From assembly GCF_932526225.1 (NCBI RefSeq), contig NC_064047.1, positions 12,288,460 through 12,352,459 of the forward strand: 64,000 nucleotides of DNA. Direction: 5' to 3'. Below the pieces are notes generated by a model. It ran no database searches. It was not told where the DNA came from and saw only the letters and a list, made by a program, of their open reading frames with translations. The DNA is from Nematostella vectensis. Its lineage: Eukaryota > Cnidaria > Anthozoa > Actiniaria > Edwardsiidae. The first letter of the stretch is position 1. Each line of letters begins with the position of its first letter. This document shows positions 1 to 10,072 of the stretch, piece by piece. A program made the translations under genes and the position numbers.

Positions 1-291
1 GGATTGAGTCAGCTTGTCAAAAGCATGAGAAGCAGCTGACTGCCCAGAGAGAGACTCTATCCATGAGACTTGCAAGTGCTCGTAGCAGTTTGGAGTTTGC
101 TGAGAGAATGTGCAGAGATGCAAATGATGTGGATGTCTTGTCCATCAGGAATGAAGTACTATCCCAGCTATCGAGTCTAGCAGAGAAACCCGTGGATCAG
201 CCTTGTACGGAGGTTGGAGTTCGTCTTGTAGTGGATGAGGGGTATTGGGATTCTTTGTCAAAGAAGATTTCTGTTGGTGAATCTGAAACAG
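1..291 (+). CDS. Coiled-coil exon end of TRIM/TLDc paralog A (partial)
   Basis: The window opens inside an exon matching 45114-45407, the end of the B-box/coiled-coil exon of the complete paralog. It encodes the helical, Glu/Gln/Arg-rich end of the coiled coil and a short linker, and ends with donor ACAG|GTAC after position 291 in phase 1, as in copy B. The only obvious coding difference at the 3' end is loss of one Gln codon (SETG here, SEQTG in B). The frame stays open with mostly conservative changes, so the paralog may still be expressed. RING and B-box exons would lie to the left, outside the window. Confidence 0.85.
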
Positions 292-315
292 GTACTAATT
301 CTCTAATACTGTTAT

Positions 316-432
316 GTAGGTAGGTAGGTAGGTAGGTAGGTAGGTAGGTAGGTAGGTAGGTAGGTAGGTAGGTAGGTAGGTCGGTCGGTCGGTCGGTCGG
401 TCGGACGGCCGGCCGGCAGGTAGGTAGGTAGG
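316..432 (+). repeat. TAGG/TCGG tetranucleotide array, copy A intron
   Basis: About 29 units: TAGG repeats, then TCGG units, a short GGCC-rich stretch and TAGG again, ending at GGTACC. It starts about 25 nt after the splice donor at 291. In copy B the same position holds about 400 CAGG units, so the length and base of the repeat changed after duplication. Confidence 0.95.
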
Positions 433-786
433 TACCCTCAATGGACTCTTGAATAGGCTTCCTAGTTTTACCTTTTACTACCATCTCGAAGGTCTTTCTC
501 ATGTTCAACTCCATTCGGTTCTCCAGCGCCCAGCGCTTGATGTTGGTAACTTTCTCCAGCGATGAATCAATCGTGTCTGAGCCAGATATCACAGGCGTAC
601 TTATTGTGATGTCATCCGCATATTTGAGTTGGCGCTAGCGTTCTGAATATAATTTACCATGATAGAGAATAGCAACGGTCCTAGCACCGTTCCTTAGGGG
701 ACTCCTCTGCTGATTCCAAGGAAACTGGTAGCCATCCCATTAACCACAACTCGCTGCTTTCGATCGCACAGGAAGCTCATTATCAA

Positions 787-969
787 CAATCTGTTACAAA
801 ACTAATAGGACACTTTCCCTCCCCCTTCCTCAATGTTGGAGGGCAAATGATCACCTTGCTACTGCTTGTGTTTTGAGCTAAAAAATCGCCTCTTACCAAT
901 ATTAATCGGGGGGAGAGGGTTGGCGGTTGTTTGTATAGGAAGTGTCCCACTTACTTTTGTTGAAGATTG
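787..969. repeat. 183-bp MITE-like unit, left copy
   Basis: Terminal inverted repeats of about 30 bp, each running into GGGACACTT. Homologous to 2377-2559, 47388-47570 and 48986-49168. Confidence 0.8.
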
Positions 970-2376
970 TCTGAGCAAGTGACTGACAGGTCCTGGAACA
1001 GGAAACACTATCGTTGATAACGCAACGACAATACAACTATGCGAACGTCAAAATCAAACACATACAATTATCGTGCCAGAATCGCGCGTAAAAATGGACA
1101 GAAGCTTCAGAGACGACTATTTTTCATTGTAAACAATCTCATCTGTTTCTTCATATAAAAAATACCGCCTATGAAGAATTTATTACGTGAGAGATTTTCA
1201 CTACAAATTTAGTCACGCAAGCTTGTCTCGGGGAGAAGGTCAATTCAATAAATTTATCTGTTTTACAATAGTTTTGCTAAATATCTGACACTTTGACACA
1301 CAGTTATGCTTGAAGAGTTCAAGCAAAGTGTATGCAATGCTTTTTTCGTGGAGCATTCGCTAAAACCGACGGCTACAGACTACGTCTTCTGTTCTTGCTT
1401 ATGTTGCTCAACGATTAACAACAACAGTTAACCATTTTAAAATTGTTAGAGAAATGCCTTACGAAAGAAATTCGAAATCTAAAATAATACAGTAACAACT
1501 TGAGATTCAAGCTCATAAATTGACACTAGTTTTGTTTGAATGAGGGTTTACATTTTGGAGAGAGAGCTCATGGTAGATGGTTGACCGTCGTTTTACTAAG
1601 ATAAAAATAAAGTTCATTTTTATATAAACGGTCTACCACGGTTGACCGCTCAAAAAAGCCCTATTATATATTTCAAATCATTTGTAAGCTTCATATACCT
1701 AAATAGCTTTGTGATGGTAATAGAATAGACGAATGATTGAAGAAATTTGGCTACCATGAGTGGGAATAATATTTTTCTAAAAATGGTAGACCGTACACGG
1801 TCCACACCAGCTTTTTTGCACCGCCATGCTAAATATATAAACACTTGTTGTGATGTTCATTGAAAATGAAATGAGCCGAGGCTCTCATGTTTTCTACAAC
1901 AGATAAACCGCCTATTTATCGCTTTCTTTAGTCGATTTGTTATTTATTGTTTAATTGGGAAATACTTATCAGGCGATGATCTTTTTAGTCTCTATGCCTG
2001 TATTTATTACCTAAATTGGCCATAAAAGCGGTGTTTTTCGGCTAAATACTCCGAGGGATGGCTGCTTTTCCAAATGGAGACAATCGGCACAATATATAGA
2101 CAGTCTCTTTGGCAACATCAAATAAATTTTATAGTTTACAAAATTATAGTCTGCAAATATCCTAGCGCACCTTCATTTAATTCAAATTAATTGAATAAAA
2201 TATTCCAAATAGCGCACAGATATCCCAAAAGTATTTTCTGGGGACGTCAACATGTTTACTTCAAGCTCGAATAATCAATAGATTGAAAAACTTTCATTAG
2301 GGTATGCGAATAAAGAGAATACATTTTAAGAAATCGATGATAAGCGTGACAAATTCCAATCGTTCCACTTCTGAGA

Positions 2377-2559
2377 CAATCTGTTACAAAACTAATGGGA
2401 CACTTTCCCTCCCCCTTCCTCAATGTTGGAGGGCAAATGATCACCTTGCTACTGCTTGTGTTTTGAGCTGAAAAATCGCCTCTAACCAATATTAATCGGG
2501 GGGAGAGGGTTGGCGGTTGTTCGTATGTGAAGTGTCCCACTTACTTTTGTTGAAGATTT
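2377..2559. repeat. 183-bp MITE-like unit, right copy
   Basis: Same unit and orientation as 787-969. The last base of the right TIR is changed (GAAGATTT instead of GAAGATTG). Confidence 0.8.
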
Positions 2560-3540
2560 CAGTTCTTGATGTAAGGGTTGATGTCGTATTTTGCCAGTTT
2601 ATTACAGAGAATATGGTGAGGGACTGTGTCGAAGGCCTTGCTGAAATCAAATGACAAGGCTCTAACAAAATCTGCATCGTTGTCTAACTGCTTGAGCCAA
2701 AAATGTTGGCATTTGATCAGGGCCATTGTTGTGTTATGGCCTTTCTTGTAGGCAAATTGGTCGGGGCCAATTTCCGAGTGGAACAGAGTTCGTTTCTGCA
2801 GACAAGACGCTTGAAAATCCTAATGATGATATTAGTCAGTGAGATTGGTCTGAGTTGACTACACTCTGTCAGAGGAGATTCCTTAGGGATGGGCGAGATG
2901 TTCGCTAACTTCCAAGCCATTGGGACAGTTTGTTGTTGGAGTGAACAGTTGAAGATATTTTTGACAACAGGTGCAAGAGTGTGAGAAAAGTCGCGCCAGA
3001 GCAAGTACGGAAATTGATCAGGCCCTGAGGCAGTTCGTTTCTATGTGATAAAAAACTCATTACATCGCTCTCACTCACTGTTGGGGTTCGGGTGCCTTCA
3101 GGTATCTCCAGGCGCACGGGGACAACATATGCCTTATCAGTATTGGTGGCTTGAAAATGTGAGTTGATGATGCCGGGTGAAATCACCGATGATGATGATG
3201 ATGCGCGTTCCCTGTGTCTTCCGGACAGTTATTCTATTGGCTGTCTCCCACCATTCTTTTGAACCGCATTTGTGTTCCTTATGAACAGCTTCCACCTGAT
3301 TACTCCGAATGAGAATGTTGATACACTCTTGGCGCCTCAGAATCTCAGCACGGGTTCCTTTATGCGCAATTCTGTTCCTGATGTTACAAAGGTGTTTAAC
3401 CAGGGGGACATGTAAGGTGGGTCTCTGGATGAGACTTTGACCCGAATGAGCGGAAAACATTCATTGAACATCGACCACAGGCTCGCATTTAGCAGCTCCA
3501 CACTCTCCTCTAGGTAAGCAAGATTTTTAATAGGACTCCA

Positions 3541-4381
3541 GTCGAAAACATTTGTTTTTCCTGATCAAATAACTGAAATCCTCTGCTATCAAACCTCTCA
3601 TCACTTTTCAGAAATTTAATTTTACCTTTGATTTGATTTGTGCATTGTTTTTTTTACCCCCAGTAACTCTATGCCTAAATTCAACCTCATGGTAGTGTAA
3701 AGTAATTTTTGTTTTTTTAATCATGTAGTTTTCATTGTATGTATACCCCGAATTATTTACATTTATTACATTATGAGTAGCGACTGAAGGGATCAAAGCC
3801 GCAGTTCTTATCTAGAAATAATTGAGATAATTTTAAAGCAAAAAATACATAGGATACCAGATTCACAATTTTTAAGCACCAGCGTTTTGCGACGAGTAGA
3901 ATACATAGAAGCATACCATAATACACAAGTCTTTATTCATAATATTTCCTGATGGTGCAATTCAGTTGTAGATCTTTTGCTGAATGGTAGTTCTACAAAA
4001 GGTGGTTACGGGTTAGGTTTATTCGAAAGATTAATGGTGATCAAGTCCAGCGTTTGTGACACTTCGATAATTTGTCCTATTTATATATAATTTTCGGCGA
4101 AGGGATTTTGATCCTTTCTGTAATTGACAGAGAGTATCTTTTGACACAAATCCAATCCTGATGGTGGAACTTTGGGCCCAGAATACTCTAGGAATCTTGA
4201 TTTGGGGCAGGACTTTGTACGACCACACAACAACAGCAGCAACAATTTGTACTAACCCTTTGGGTGACACACATATACACTGACTTTACTTGTTTGAGAC
4301 ATGATGAGGATAAGGAATTGTGCCTTCTTGATAAAAAGAGTATTGGTTACTTATCTGGTGATGGTGTAACTCCGTTTGTAG
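3541..4381 (+). other. Intron sequence before the first TLDc exon (copy A)
   Basis: AT-rich, conserved with 50166-50994 of copy B. Short ORFs on both strands are broken or unlike any family I recognise. I read this as intron, ending at the acceptor TTTGTAG just before 4382. Confidence 0.6.
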
Positions 4382-4624
4382 GTCTTGAGCAGTCCGCCAT
4401 CCTCAGCGGCAAAGGTCCAGAGTACCTCCGAGATCTCTTGGGATTCCTGAAGCCCGTGCAGCAAAGTCCCAACAGTCGCTGGGTCAGATGTTTCTCAGCA
4501 AAGAGAGATGGCTGGGCTGCCAGGACCTTCCATGAAAAATGCAATGGCAAAGCGCCGAACATCGTACTCGTTAGTGTTGGAGGAAGATACGTGTTTGGTG
4601 GCTACTCTGACGTAGCGTGGACAA
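4382..4624 (+). CDS. TLDc domain exon 1 of paralog A
   Basis: A 243-nt exon between acceptor TTTGTAG and donor ACAA|GTGAGT. It encodes the N-terminal half of a TLDc domain: LEQSAILSGKG, YLRDLLGFL, RDGWAARTFHEKC, then VFGGYSDVAWT. Length and phase equal exon 3 of copy B. Differences from B (for example ARTFHEKCNG versus ASTFHEKCDG) are few substitutions with no stop. TLDc proteins (OXR1, NCOA7, TBC1D24, mEAK7) act in oxidative-stress resistance and bind the V-ATPase; fusion to RING/B-box modules suggests a ubiquitin-ligase scaffold, which is inference. Confidence 0.85.
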
Positions 4625-5033
4625 GTGAGTACACTAATGAATACGAGAAGGGTCGTATCAGGGTGAGGGTCGAGATGTCCGATCATGTTTGTAAATTATT
4701 GTTTGTAAACTATTTTTTGTTCATTACCATGAACTTTAAACTTAAGACTTGCAGTACGTTTTCCTAAGCCACCTTCCACCCAATATGTATTACGTCATAT
4801 GATAAAAGGATTGGATAGACAAATATAGATATAGTTTGTTAGCAGCTACCATGGTATTACATGAGGTGAGCTCGTTAATTTTGCTGTTTGTTGCAGGAAA
4901 ATGTTTTTACATAATTACAAGATTTTTCCTTGGACAACCCTTAAAGTAGGTGTTACTAAAATCGAGAAATTAAACAGAAACTCTGGATATCTTAGCGCAA
5001 TTACATTCTTACTACTTCTGTTATTTATTTCCT
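4625..5033 (+). other. Intron sequence with the empty transposon target site
   Basis: Noncoding. At 4847-4852 a single TACCAT is followed directly by GGTATTACATGAGG. In copy B the same hexamer flanks both ends of a 6.87-kb transposon, so this is its uninterrupted target. Confidence 0.85.
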
Positions 5034-6474
5034 GTTACATCGCAATACTGTAATTCAGATGCTTCCGAAAGCAGTTTCGTGTCTACATCGCAATACTGTA
5101 ATTCAGATTCTTCCAAAAGCAGTTTCGTGTCTACATCGCAATACTGTAATTCAGATTCTTCCGAAAGCAGTTTCGTGTCTACACCGCAATACTGTAATTC
5201 CGATTCTTCCAAAAGCAGTTTCGTGTCTACATCGCAATACTGTAATTCAGATTCTTCCAAAAGCAGTTTCGTGTCTACATCGCAATACTGTAATTCAGAT
5301 TCTTTCGAAAGCAGCTTCGTGTCTACATCGCAATACTGTAACTCAGATGCTTCCGAAAGCAGTTTTATGTCTACATCGCAATACTGTAATTCACATTCTT
5401 CCGAAAGCAGTTTCGTGTCTACATCGCAATACTGTAATTCAGATTCTTCCGAAAGCAGTTTTATGTCTACATCGCAATACTGTAATTCAGATTCTTCCGA
5501 AAGCAGCTTCGTGTCTACATCGCAATACTGTAATTCAGATTCTTTCGAAAGCAGTTTTATGTCTACATCGCAATACTGTAATTCAGATTCTTCCGAAAGC
5601 AGTTTTATGTCTACATCGCAATACTGTAATTCAGATTCTTCCAAAAGCAGTTTTATGTCTACATCGCAATACTGTAATTTAGATTCTTCCAAAAGCAGTT
5701 TTATGTCTACATCGCAATGCTGTAATTCAGATTCTTCCGAAAGCAGTTTTATGTCTACATCGCAATACTGTAATTCAGATTCTTCCAAAAGCAGTTTCGT
5801 GTCTACATCGCAATACTGTAATTCAGATTCTTCCGAAAGCAGTTTCGTGTCTACATCGCAATACTGTAATTCAGATTCTTCCGAAAGCAGTTTCGTGTCT
5901 ACATCGCAATACTGTAATTCAGATTCTTTCGAAAGCAGTTTTATGTCTACATCGCAATACTGTAATTCAGATTCTTCCAAAAGCAGTTTTATGTCTACAT
6001 CACAATACTGTAATTCCGATTCTTCCGAAAGCAGCTTCGTGTCTACATCGCAATACTGTAATTCAGATTCTTCCGAAAGCAGTTTCGTGTCTACATCGCA
6101 ATACTGTAATTCAGATTCTTCCGAAAGCAGCTTCGTGTCTACATCGCAATACTAAAACTCAGATTCTTCCGAAAGCAGTTTTATGTCTACATTGCAATAC
6201 TGTAATTCAGATTCTTCCAAAAGCAGTTTCGTGTCTACATCGCAATACTGTAATTCCGATTCTTCCGAAAGCAGTTTCGTGTCTACATCGCAATACTGTA
6301 ATTCAGATTTTTCCGAAAGCAGTTTCGTGTCTACATCGCAATACTAAACCTCAGATTCTTCCAAAAGCAGTTTCGTGTCTACATCGCAATACTGTAACTC
6401 AGATTCTTCCGAAAGCAGTTTTATGTCTACATCGCAATACTGTAACTCAGATTCTTCCGGAAGCAGTTTTATGT
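5034..6474 (+). repeat. 48-bp minisatellite, about 30 units (copy A)
   Basis: The unit begins ACATCGCAATACTGTAATTC and carries variants such as TTCGTGTCT/TTTATGTCT and CCGAAAGC/CCAAAAGC. Since 48 is a multiple of 3 and the unit lacks stops in several frames, long ORFs arise on both strands (one reads SQYCNSDSSESSFVST on plus). They lack a splice context and have no recognisable domain, and the array sits in the intron between the TLDc exons, so I treat it as noncoding. Copy B has about 9 units at the equivalent place. Confidence 0.93.
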
Positions 6475-6645
6475 CTGAGTATCCAGAGTGAAGCCGGCAG
6501 AAGGAAGATCTTAGGACCCAAGTTTATTTTTCTTTCGATAATCTTTCTAATAATCGTTTCATAATTTATCGTGTTTGGGGACAAACACAAGTTTGACAAG
6601 GGAGGTATGTTATAGGACGGTTTGTTATATTGTTTAGGTTATAGG
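6475..6645 (+). other. Intron sequence between minisatellite and LINE
   Basis: Unique intron sequence shared with 58937-59106 of copy B, up to the insertion point of the LINE. Nothing coding is seen. Confidence 0.6.
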
Positions 6646-8351
6646 AGAAACTTTACCAGCTTTTTCAGCTCATCTGGAATCACGAGGCAGTGCCTCAGGA
6701 CTTTAAGGATGCCTCCATTATACATCTCTACAAACGCAAAGGAAACCGCCGTATCTGCGATAATCATCGAGGAATCTCCCTGCTGTCCATCGCTGGCAAA
6801 ATTCTGGCCAGAGTCTTACTCAATCGTCTCATTGTACATCTCGAGCAAGGCCTCCTACCTGAAAGTCAATGTGGTTTCCGGAAGGAGCGCGGGACAACTG
6901 ACATGATATTTGCTGCAAGGCAACTTCAGGAGAAGTGTCAAGAACAAAATGTCGACCTGTATTCCACCTACGTCGACCTGACAAAAGCGTTTGATACTGT
7001 CAGTAGAGAGGGCCTCTGGAAAATAATGGCGAAGTTTGGCTGTCCCAGCAAATTCATAAACATCGTACGCCAATTACATGACGGCATGCTTGCGAGCGTC
7101 CAGGACAACGGAGAAACCTCTCATTCTTTCCCTGTCTCAAACGGAGTTAAGCAAGGATGCGTCCTTGCCCCTACTCTATTCAGTCTGATGTTCTCAGCCA
7201 TGCTGACTGACGCTTTTAAAGATGATGAGGTAGGCATCGGCATCAAGTATCGTTTCGATGGCTCTGTGTTCAATCTCAGGAGGCTTCAGGCGAAATCCAA
7301 GATCTCGGCTGATACTATAAACGACCTCTTATTCGCTGACGATTGTGCCCTCAATGCTACCTCTCAAGCAGACCTGCAACACAGCGTAGATCTGTTTTCT
7401 AGTGCCTGTAATAACTTCGGCCTCAAAATAAACACCAAAAAGACGGAGGCTATGCATCAGCCAGCGCCTGGAAAGCCCTACACTGAACCTAACATCATCA
7501 TCAATGGTCAAAAACTCAATGCTGTTGACAAATTTACCTACCTTGGCAGTACTCTCTCCAGAAACGTTGTCCTCGATGACGAAGTTACCAACAGACTCGC
7601 CATAGCAAGCGCCGCATTTGGAAGGCTTCGTAAGAACGTTTGGAAAAGGAGAGGGATAAGAACAGATACAAAGATCAAAGTGTATCGTGCCGTTGTGCTG
7701 CCTACGCTACTTTACGGGTCTGAAACCTGGACTATCTACAAGCGCCATGCGATGAAGCTTAACCATTTCCACACTACCTGTCTGAGGAAAATTCTCAATG
7801 TTCGCTGGCAAGAAAAGATCCCGGATACTGAGGTCCTTGCACGTGCAGGTCTGCCCAGCATTCACACCATCCTGAAACAGTCTCAGCTTCGCTGGGCGGG
7901 GCACGTAGCTCGTATGCCTGATGAACGGCTTCCTAAGAAACTTCTGTTTGGTGAGCTTCAGCACGGAAAACGCTGCAAAGGTGGCCAGAAGAAGAGATTT
8001 AAAGACACCCTAAAACTCTCGCTGAAAGCATTCAACATCGATCACACCTCGTGGGAGCTTCTGGCACAAAACCGTCAAGGTTGGCGCCGTGTCATTCGCA
8101 ACGGTGCTGCGGCATGCGAGGCAAATTGGACAGCTGCCGCAGAGGAGCGTAGAGCCGCCAGAAAGTCTCAAGATCCCAAAGCTGCAACAATACCATGCCC
8201 TCAGTGCCCCAGGCTTTTCCGTGCACAGATTGGCCTTATTAGCCATCTGCGCACCCACAAGCGTCCTTAGTCCCGCTCAGGATGACGGTGAAAATGAAAA
8301 AATTGAACACGATGGTCCTCGTCGTAGCGACGGACAAACAACACAACACAC
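6646..8351 (+). mobile_element. 5'-truncated LINE insertion specific to copy A
   Basis: Comparison with copy B near 59106 shows TTAGGTTATAGG joined directly to TTATTGTCG, whereas copy A has about 1.7 kb inserted between. The insert starts inside a reverse transcriptase frame and ends with an ACAACAC-rich tail. Only a GG is shared at the two edges, so any target-site duplication is very short or absent. Its absence from B dates it after the duplication. Confidence 0.9.
6690..8270 (+). CDS. LINE reverse transcriptase with C-terminal zinc finger (5'-truncated)
   Basis: An uninterrupted 526-codon frame (open from about 6648, no ATG start) for a non-LTR reverse transcriptase. It has the fingers block with GISLLSIAGKI, FRKERGTTDMIF, the first catalytic Asp block VDLTKAFDTV, SNGVKQGCVLAP, the FADD box LLFADDCA, and the thumb with FTYLGSTLS. 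A C-terminal region holds LRWAGHVARMPDERLPK and a final C2H2 finger, CPQCPRLF followed by HLRTH. The apurinic endonuclease domain is absent because of 5' truncation. Lack of stops over 1.6 kb suggests a young insertion. It cannot retrotranspose alone. The clade looks RTE-like, not proven. Confidence 0.88.
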   Translation: MPQDFKDASIIHLYKRKGNRRICDNHRGISLLSIAGKILARVLLNRLIVHLEQGLLPESQCGFRKERGTTDMIFAARQLQEKCQEQNVDLYSTYVDLTKAFDTVSREGLWKIMAKFGCPSKFINIVRQLHDGMLASVQDNGETSHSFPVSNGVKQGCVLAPTLFSLMFSAMLTDAFKDDEVGIGIKYRFDGSVFNLRRLQAKSKISADTINDLLFADDCALNATSQADLQHSVDLFSSACNNFGLKINTKKTEAMHQPAPGKPYTEPNIIINGQKLNAVDKFTYLGSTLSRNVVLDDEVTNRLAIASAAFGRLRKNVWKRRGIRTDTKIKVYRAVVLPTLLYGSETWTIYKRHAMKLNHFHTTCLRKILNVRWQEKIPDTEVLARAGLPSIHTILKQSQLRWAGHVARMPDERLPKKLLFGELQHGKRCKGGQKKRFKDTLKLSLKAFNIDHTSWELLAQNRQGWRRVIRNGAAACEANWTAAAEERRAARKSQDPKAATIPCPQCPRLFRAQIGLISHLRTHKRP

Positions 8352-9731
8352 AAGGTTATTGTCGTCTAGTATTTCATGTTACTATCTTGAAGTTTTATTT
8401 ATCTTTCAAGGATAATTTAGATTTTGTTTACAATTGATGGTTTCCTATGTCTAGATTTTAGCACGCCCGTGGACCCTCCGCATCGATGACCTTTTGGTGC
8501 GTCTAAATCCAGGGAGTGTACAGTTTCTTATACGTGGCGAAATCTCCGGTTTCTTTTTGTTTTGGAAATTTTGTTTGAACAGTTAAATTCTTTCTAAATT
8601 GTATGCCACCGCCCTCACTCCTTGGTTTAGACATCTCTACTTGTATCGTTATTTCAATTAGGGGAAACTTTAGTAGACACGCGCTCTTTCAGCATGCGTA
8701 GTTAAGTTTTAAAAGTTGCTTAATCATTAGTGTTATTTTAGGGTTACTTTGACTTCATAGATTATTCTGTAAATACGCAGGGACGAGAAACCAACTCTGT
8801 GATTTCCCACGCCCTCACGCTTTTGTCTGATTGGTTCGTTTTGCCAAATTTTCTCCGTTTCCTCTTGAATTGTTCTACATTCAAGATTGTTTTACATATT
8901 TCCTTTCATGTGGGACCACTACATGGGTATCTGTCTGGTCCAAGGGTATAAATATAGCGAGCCTAATTCTGTACTTATGCTGCTGCTGTGGCCAAACATT
9001 TGGAAAGCATTGAAAAACGCCAGCCTTGCCTTCGTCTTCATTTCCGTCTAAAGGATCCCGGCTTGTGCCCCTAACATTAATTCATACAATGGGAAATAAT
9101 TTTGATTATTTTTGCTTTTTATCTTATGTTAATTAATAGAATTTCGAATATTATTTTTTACCGTTGTTTTGACTGAAAATACAACTTTAAGCTCCATTGA
9201 AGGGTTGTGGGTAAGGGATCAATTGTATCTTTTCCCATCGGCAATTCAATCACCATCCTTAGATGTATTTCACGGTAAAATAGCTTGGCATTCACTCATC
9301 AGAGGAGATACTAGTTATTATATAAAATGTGGTAGGACTGTATTTCTATTCCTTTTGATCAACTTTTTGCAAACACGGCATCTAATAAATCTCCATGAAA
9401 TCTCTAATAAGCCCCTGGCGATTATTTCTTTTTGTCTTGACAAAATCTGCTCGATTAGAGGGAGGGGCTTGTTTCAAAACCTTTTTTTCATGTTCTGACA
9501 CTAGGCATTTCGGCCCCTATAAAAGGTGTTAAAAATTAGTGCTTATTACTCGTACAAAAATAGATAAATCTAGCAAGAGTCAATTGTTCCTTTTGGAAAG
9601 ATGTTTCTTCGGGGTTAGGGGTGAAGACTCAATTTCCTTGAATTTAAATAATACGAGTTCGGCACGGTTTTTGCTGTTTTTATTCTAGTTTGTATTTTAA
9701 AATAACGCATTTTGTTTTATGTTCTTCAAAG
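8352..9731 (+). other. Long intron tail before the last exon (copy A)
   Basis: AT-rich noncoding sequence matching 59107-60485 with small indels. Short ORFs on either strand differ in frame between the copies, which argues against coding. A stretch near 8930-8955 includes GGTATAAATATAG, a TATA-like sequence with no other promoter support. It ends in an acceptor ending CTTCAAAG before 9732. Confidence 0.55.
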
Positions 9732-10072
9732 TGAGTGACCGTGGATGGCAGTCCTCCACCAAGTCATTCTTGTTCACGCTGTGTAACAAGAATGGCTACC
9801 GCCCTGAAAAGTTGCCATTGAGGCGCACGCCAGATAAATATGCCATTGGGGACCACACAAGTCTCGGTCCGGTGTTTGGTGGTCCGGTGTTTGGTGGTTT
9901 TGTTGACCTGTTTATCGCTGACAACGCGGGGGGTAATGAAAGGTCCTATACGTGGTCACAAACGTACGCTCATCCCCAGGGCGCCCCATCTGATGGCGAG
10001 TGTGACGTCTTTGCTGGCAAATACAGATTCACACCCGACGAAATGGAGGTATTTCACGAGGTGGTGGACTGA
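9732..10072 (+). CDS. Terminal TLDc exon of paralog A
   Basis: Starts after acceptor CTTCAAAG; the leftover A of the previous exon completes an ATG codon, giving AWTMSDRGW. It encodes the C-terminal half of the TLDc domain: SFLFTLCNKNGYRPEK, GPVFGG, DLFIADN, then FTPDEMEVFHEVVD and stop. At 341 nt it is 18 nt longer than its counterpart in B, mainly because of a 12-bp in-frame duplication giving GPVFGGPVFGG. This lies in the conserved core loop before the DLxI strand, so it could change folding or partner binding in paralog A. Confidence 0.88.

Larger units (their letters stand above)
787..2559. mobile_element. Composite insertion flanked by two 183-bp MITEs (copy A)
   Basis: Two direct copies of a 183-bp unit (787-969 and 2377-2559) bracket about 1.4 kb with no convincing ORF. 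Each unit has imperfect terminal inverted repeats: CAATCTGTTACAAAACTAAT at one end, and a related end reading CAATCTTCAACAAAAGTAAG on the other strand. The whole block interrupts an RT reading frame, and in copy B both outer ends are flanked by CA. The interior (970-2376) is AT-rich and noncoding. It may be a MITE pair that moved as a unit, or a larger element whose terminal direct repeats resemble MITEs. Confidence 0.75.
434..3540 (-). pseudogene. Non-LTR retrotransposon RT fragment split by insertion (copy A)
   Basis: Antisense to the host gene. Read on the minus strand it encodes a linker, then reverse transcriptase with the SKAFDTVPH block, interrupted at 787-2559 by a composite insertion, and resuming with RKQRVVVNG, GVPQGTVLGP and the region holding the YADD box. 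The endonuclease domain is missing at the 5' end and the coding region stops at the tetranucleotide array. A 7-bp deletion near 2773 relative to copy B shifts the frame inside the RT, so it is dead. Family: jockey/CR1-like LINE judged from the motifs; not resolved further. Confidence 0.85.

Noticed and set aside
1628-1822. GGTCTACC/GGTAGACC pairs as ends of a nested MITE
   Set aside because: The arms match only in short blocks and no target duplication is visible; too weak to annotate.
4031-4270. 79-residue minus-strand ORF conserved in both copies (also 50643-50882)
   Set aside because: Conserved only as much as the surrounding intron; no domain, and it ends next to the TLDc exon on the opposite strand.
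5021-6155. Ser-rich or acidic repeat proteins on both strands
   Set aside because: Products of the 48-bp minisatellite, open in several frames at once; the array is intronic and varies from 30 to 9 units between paralogs.
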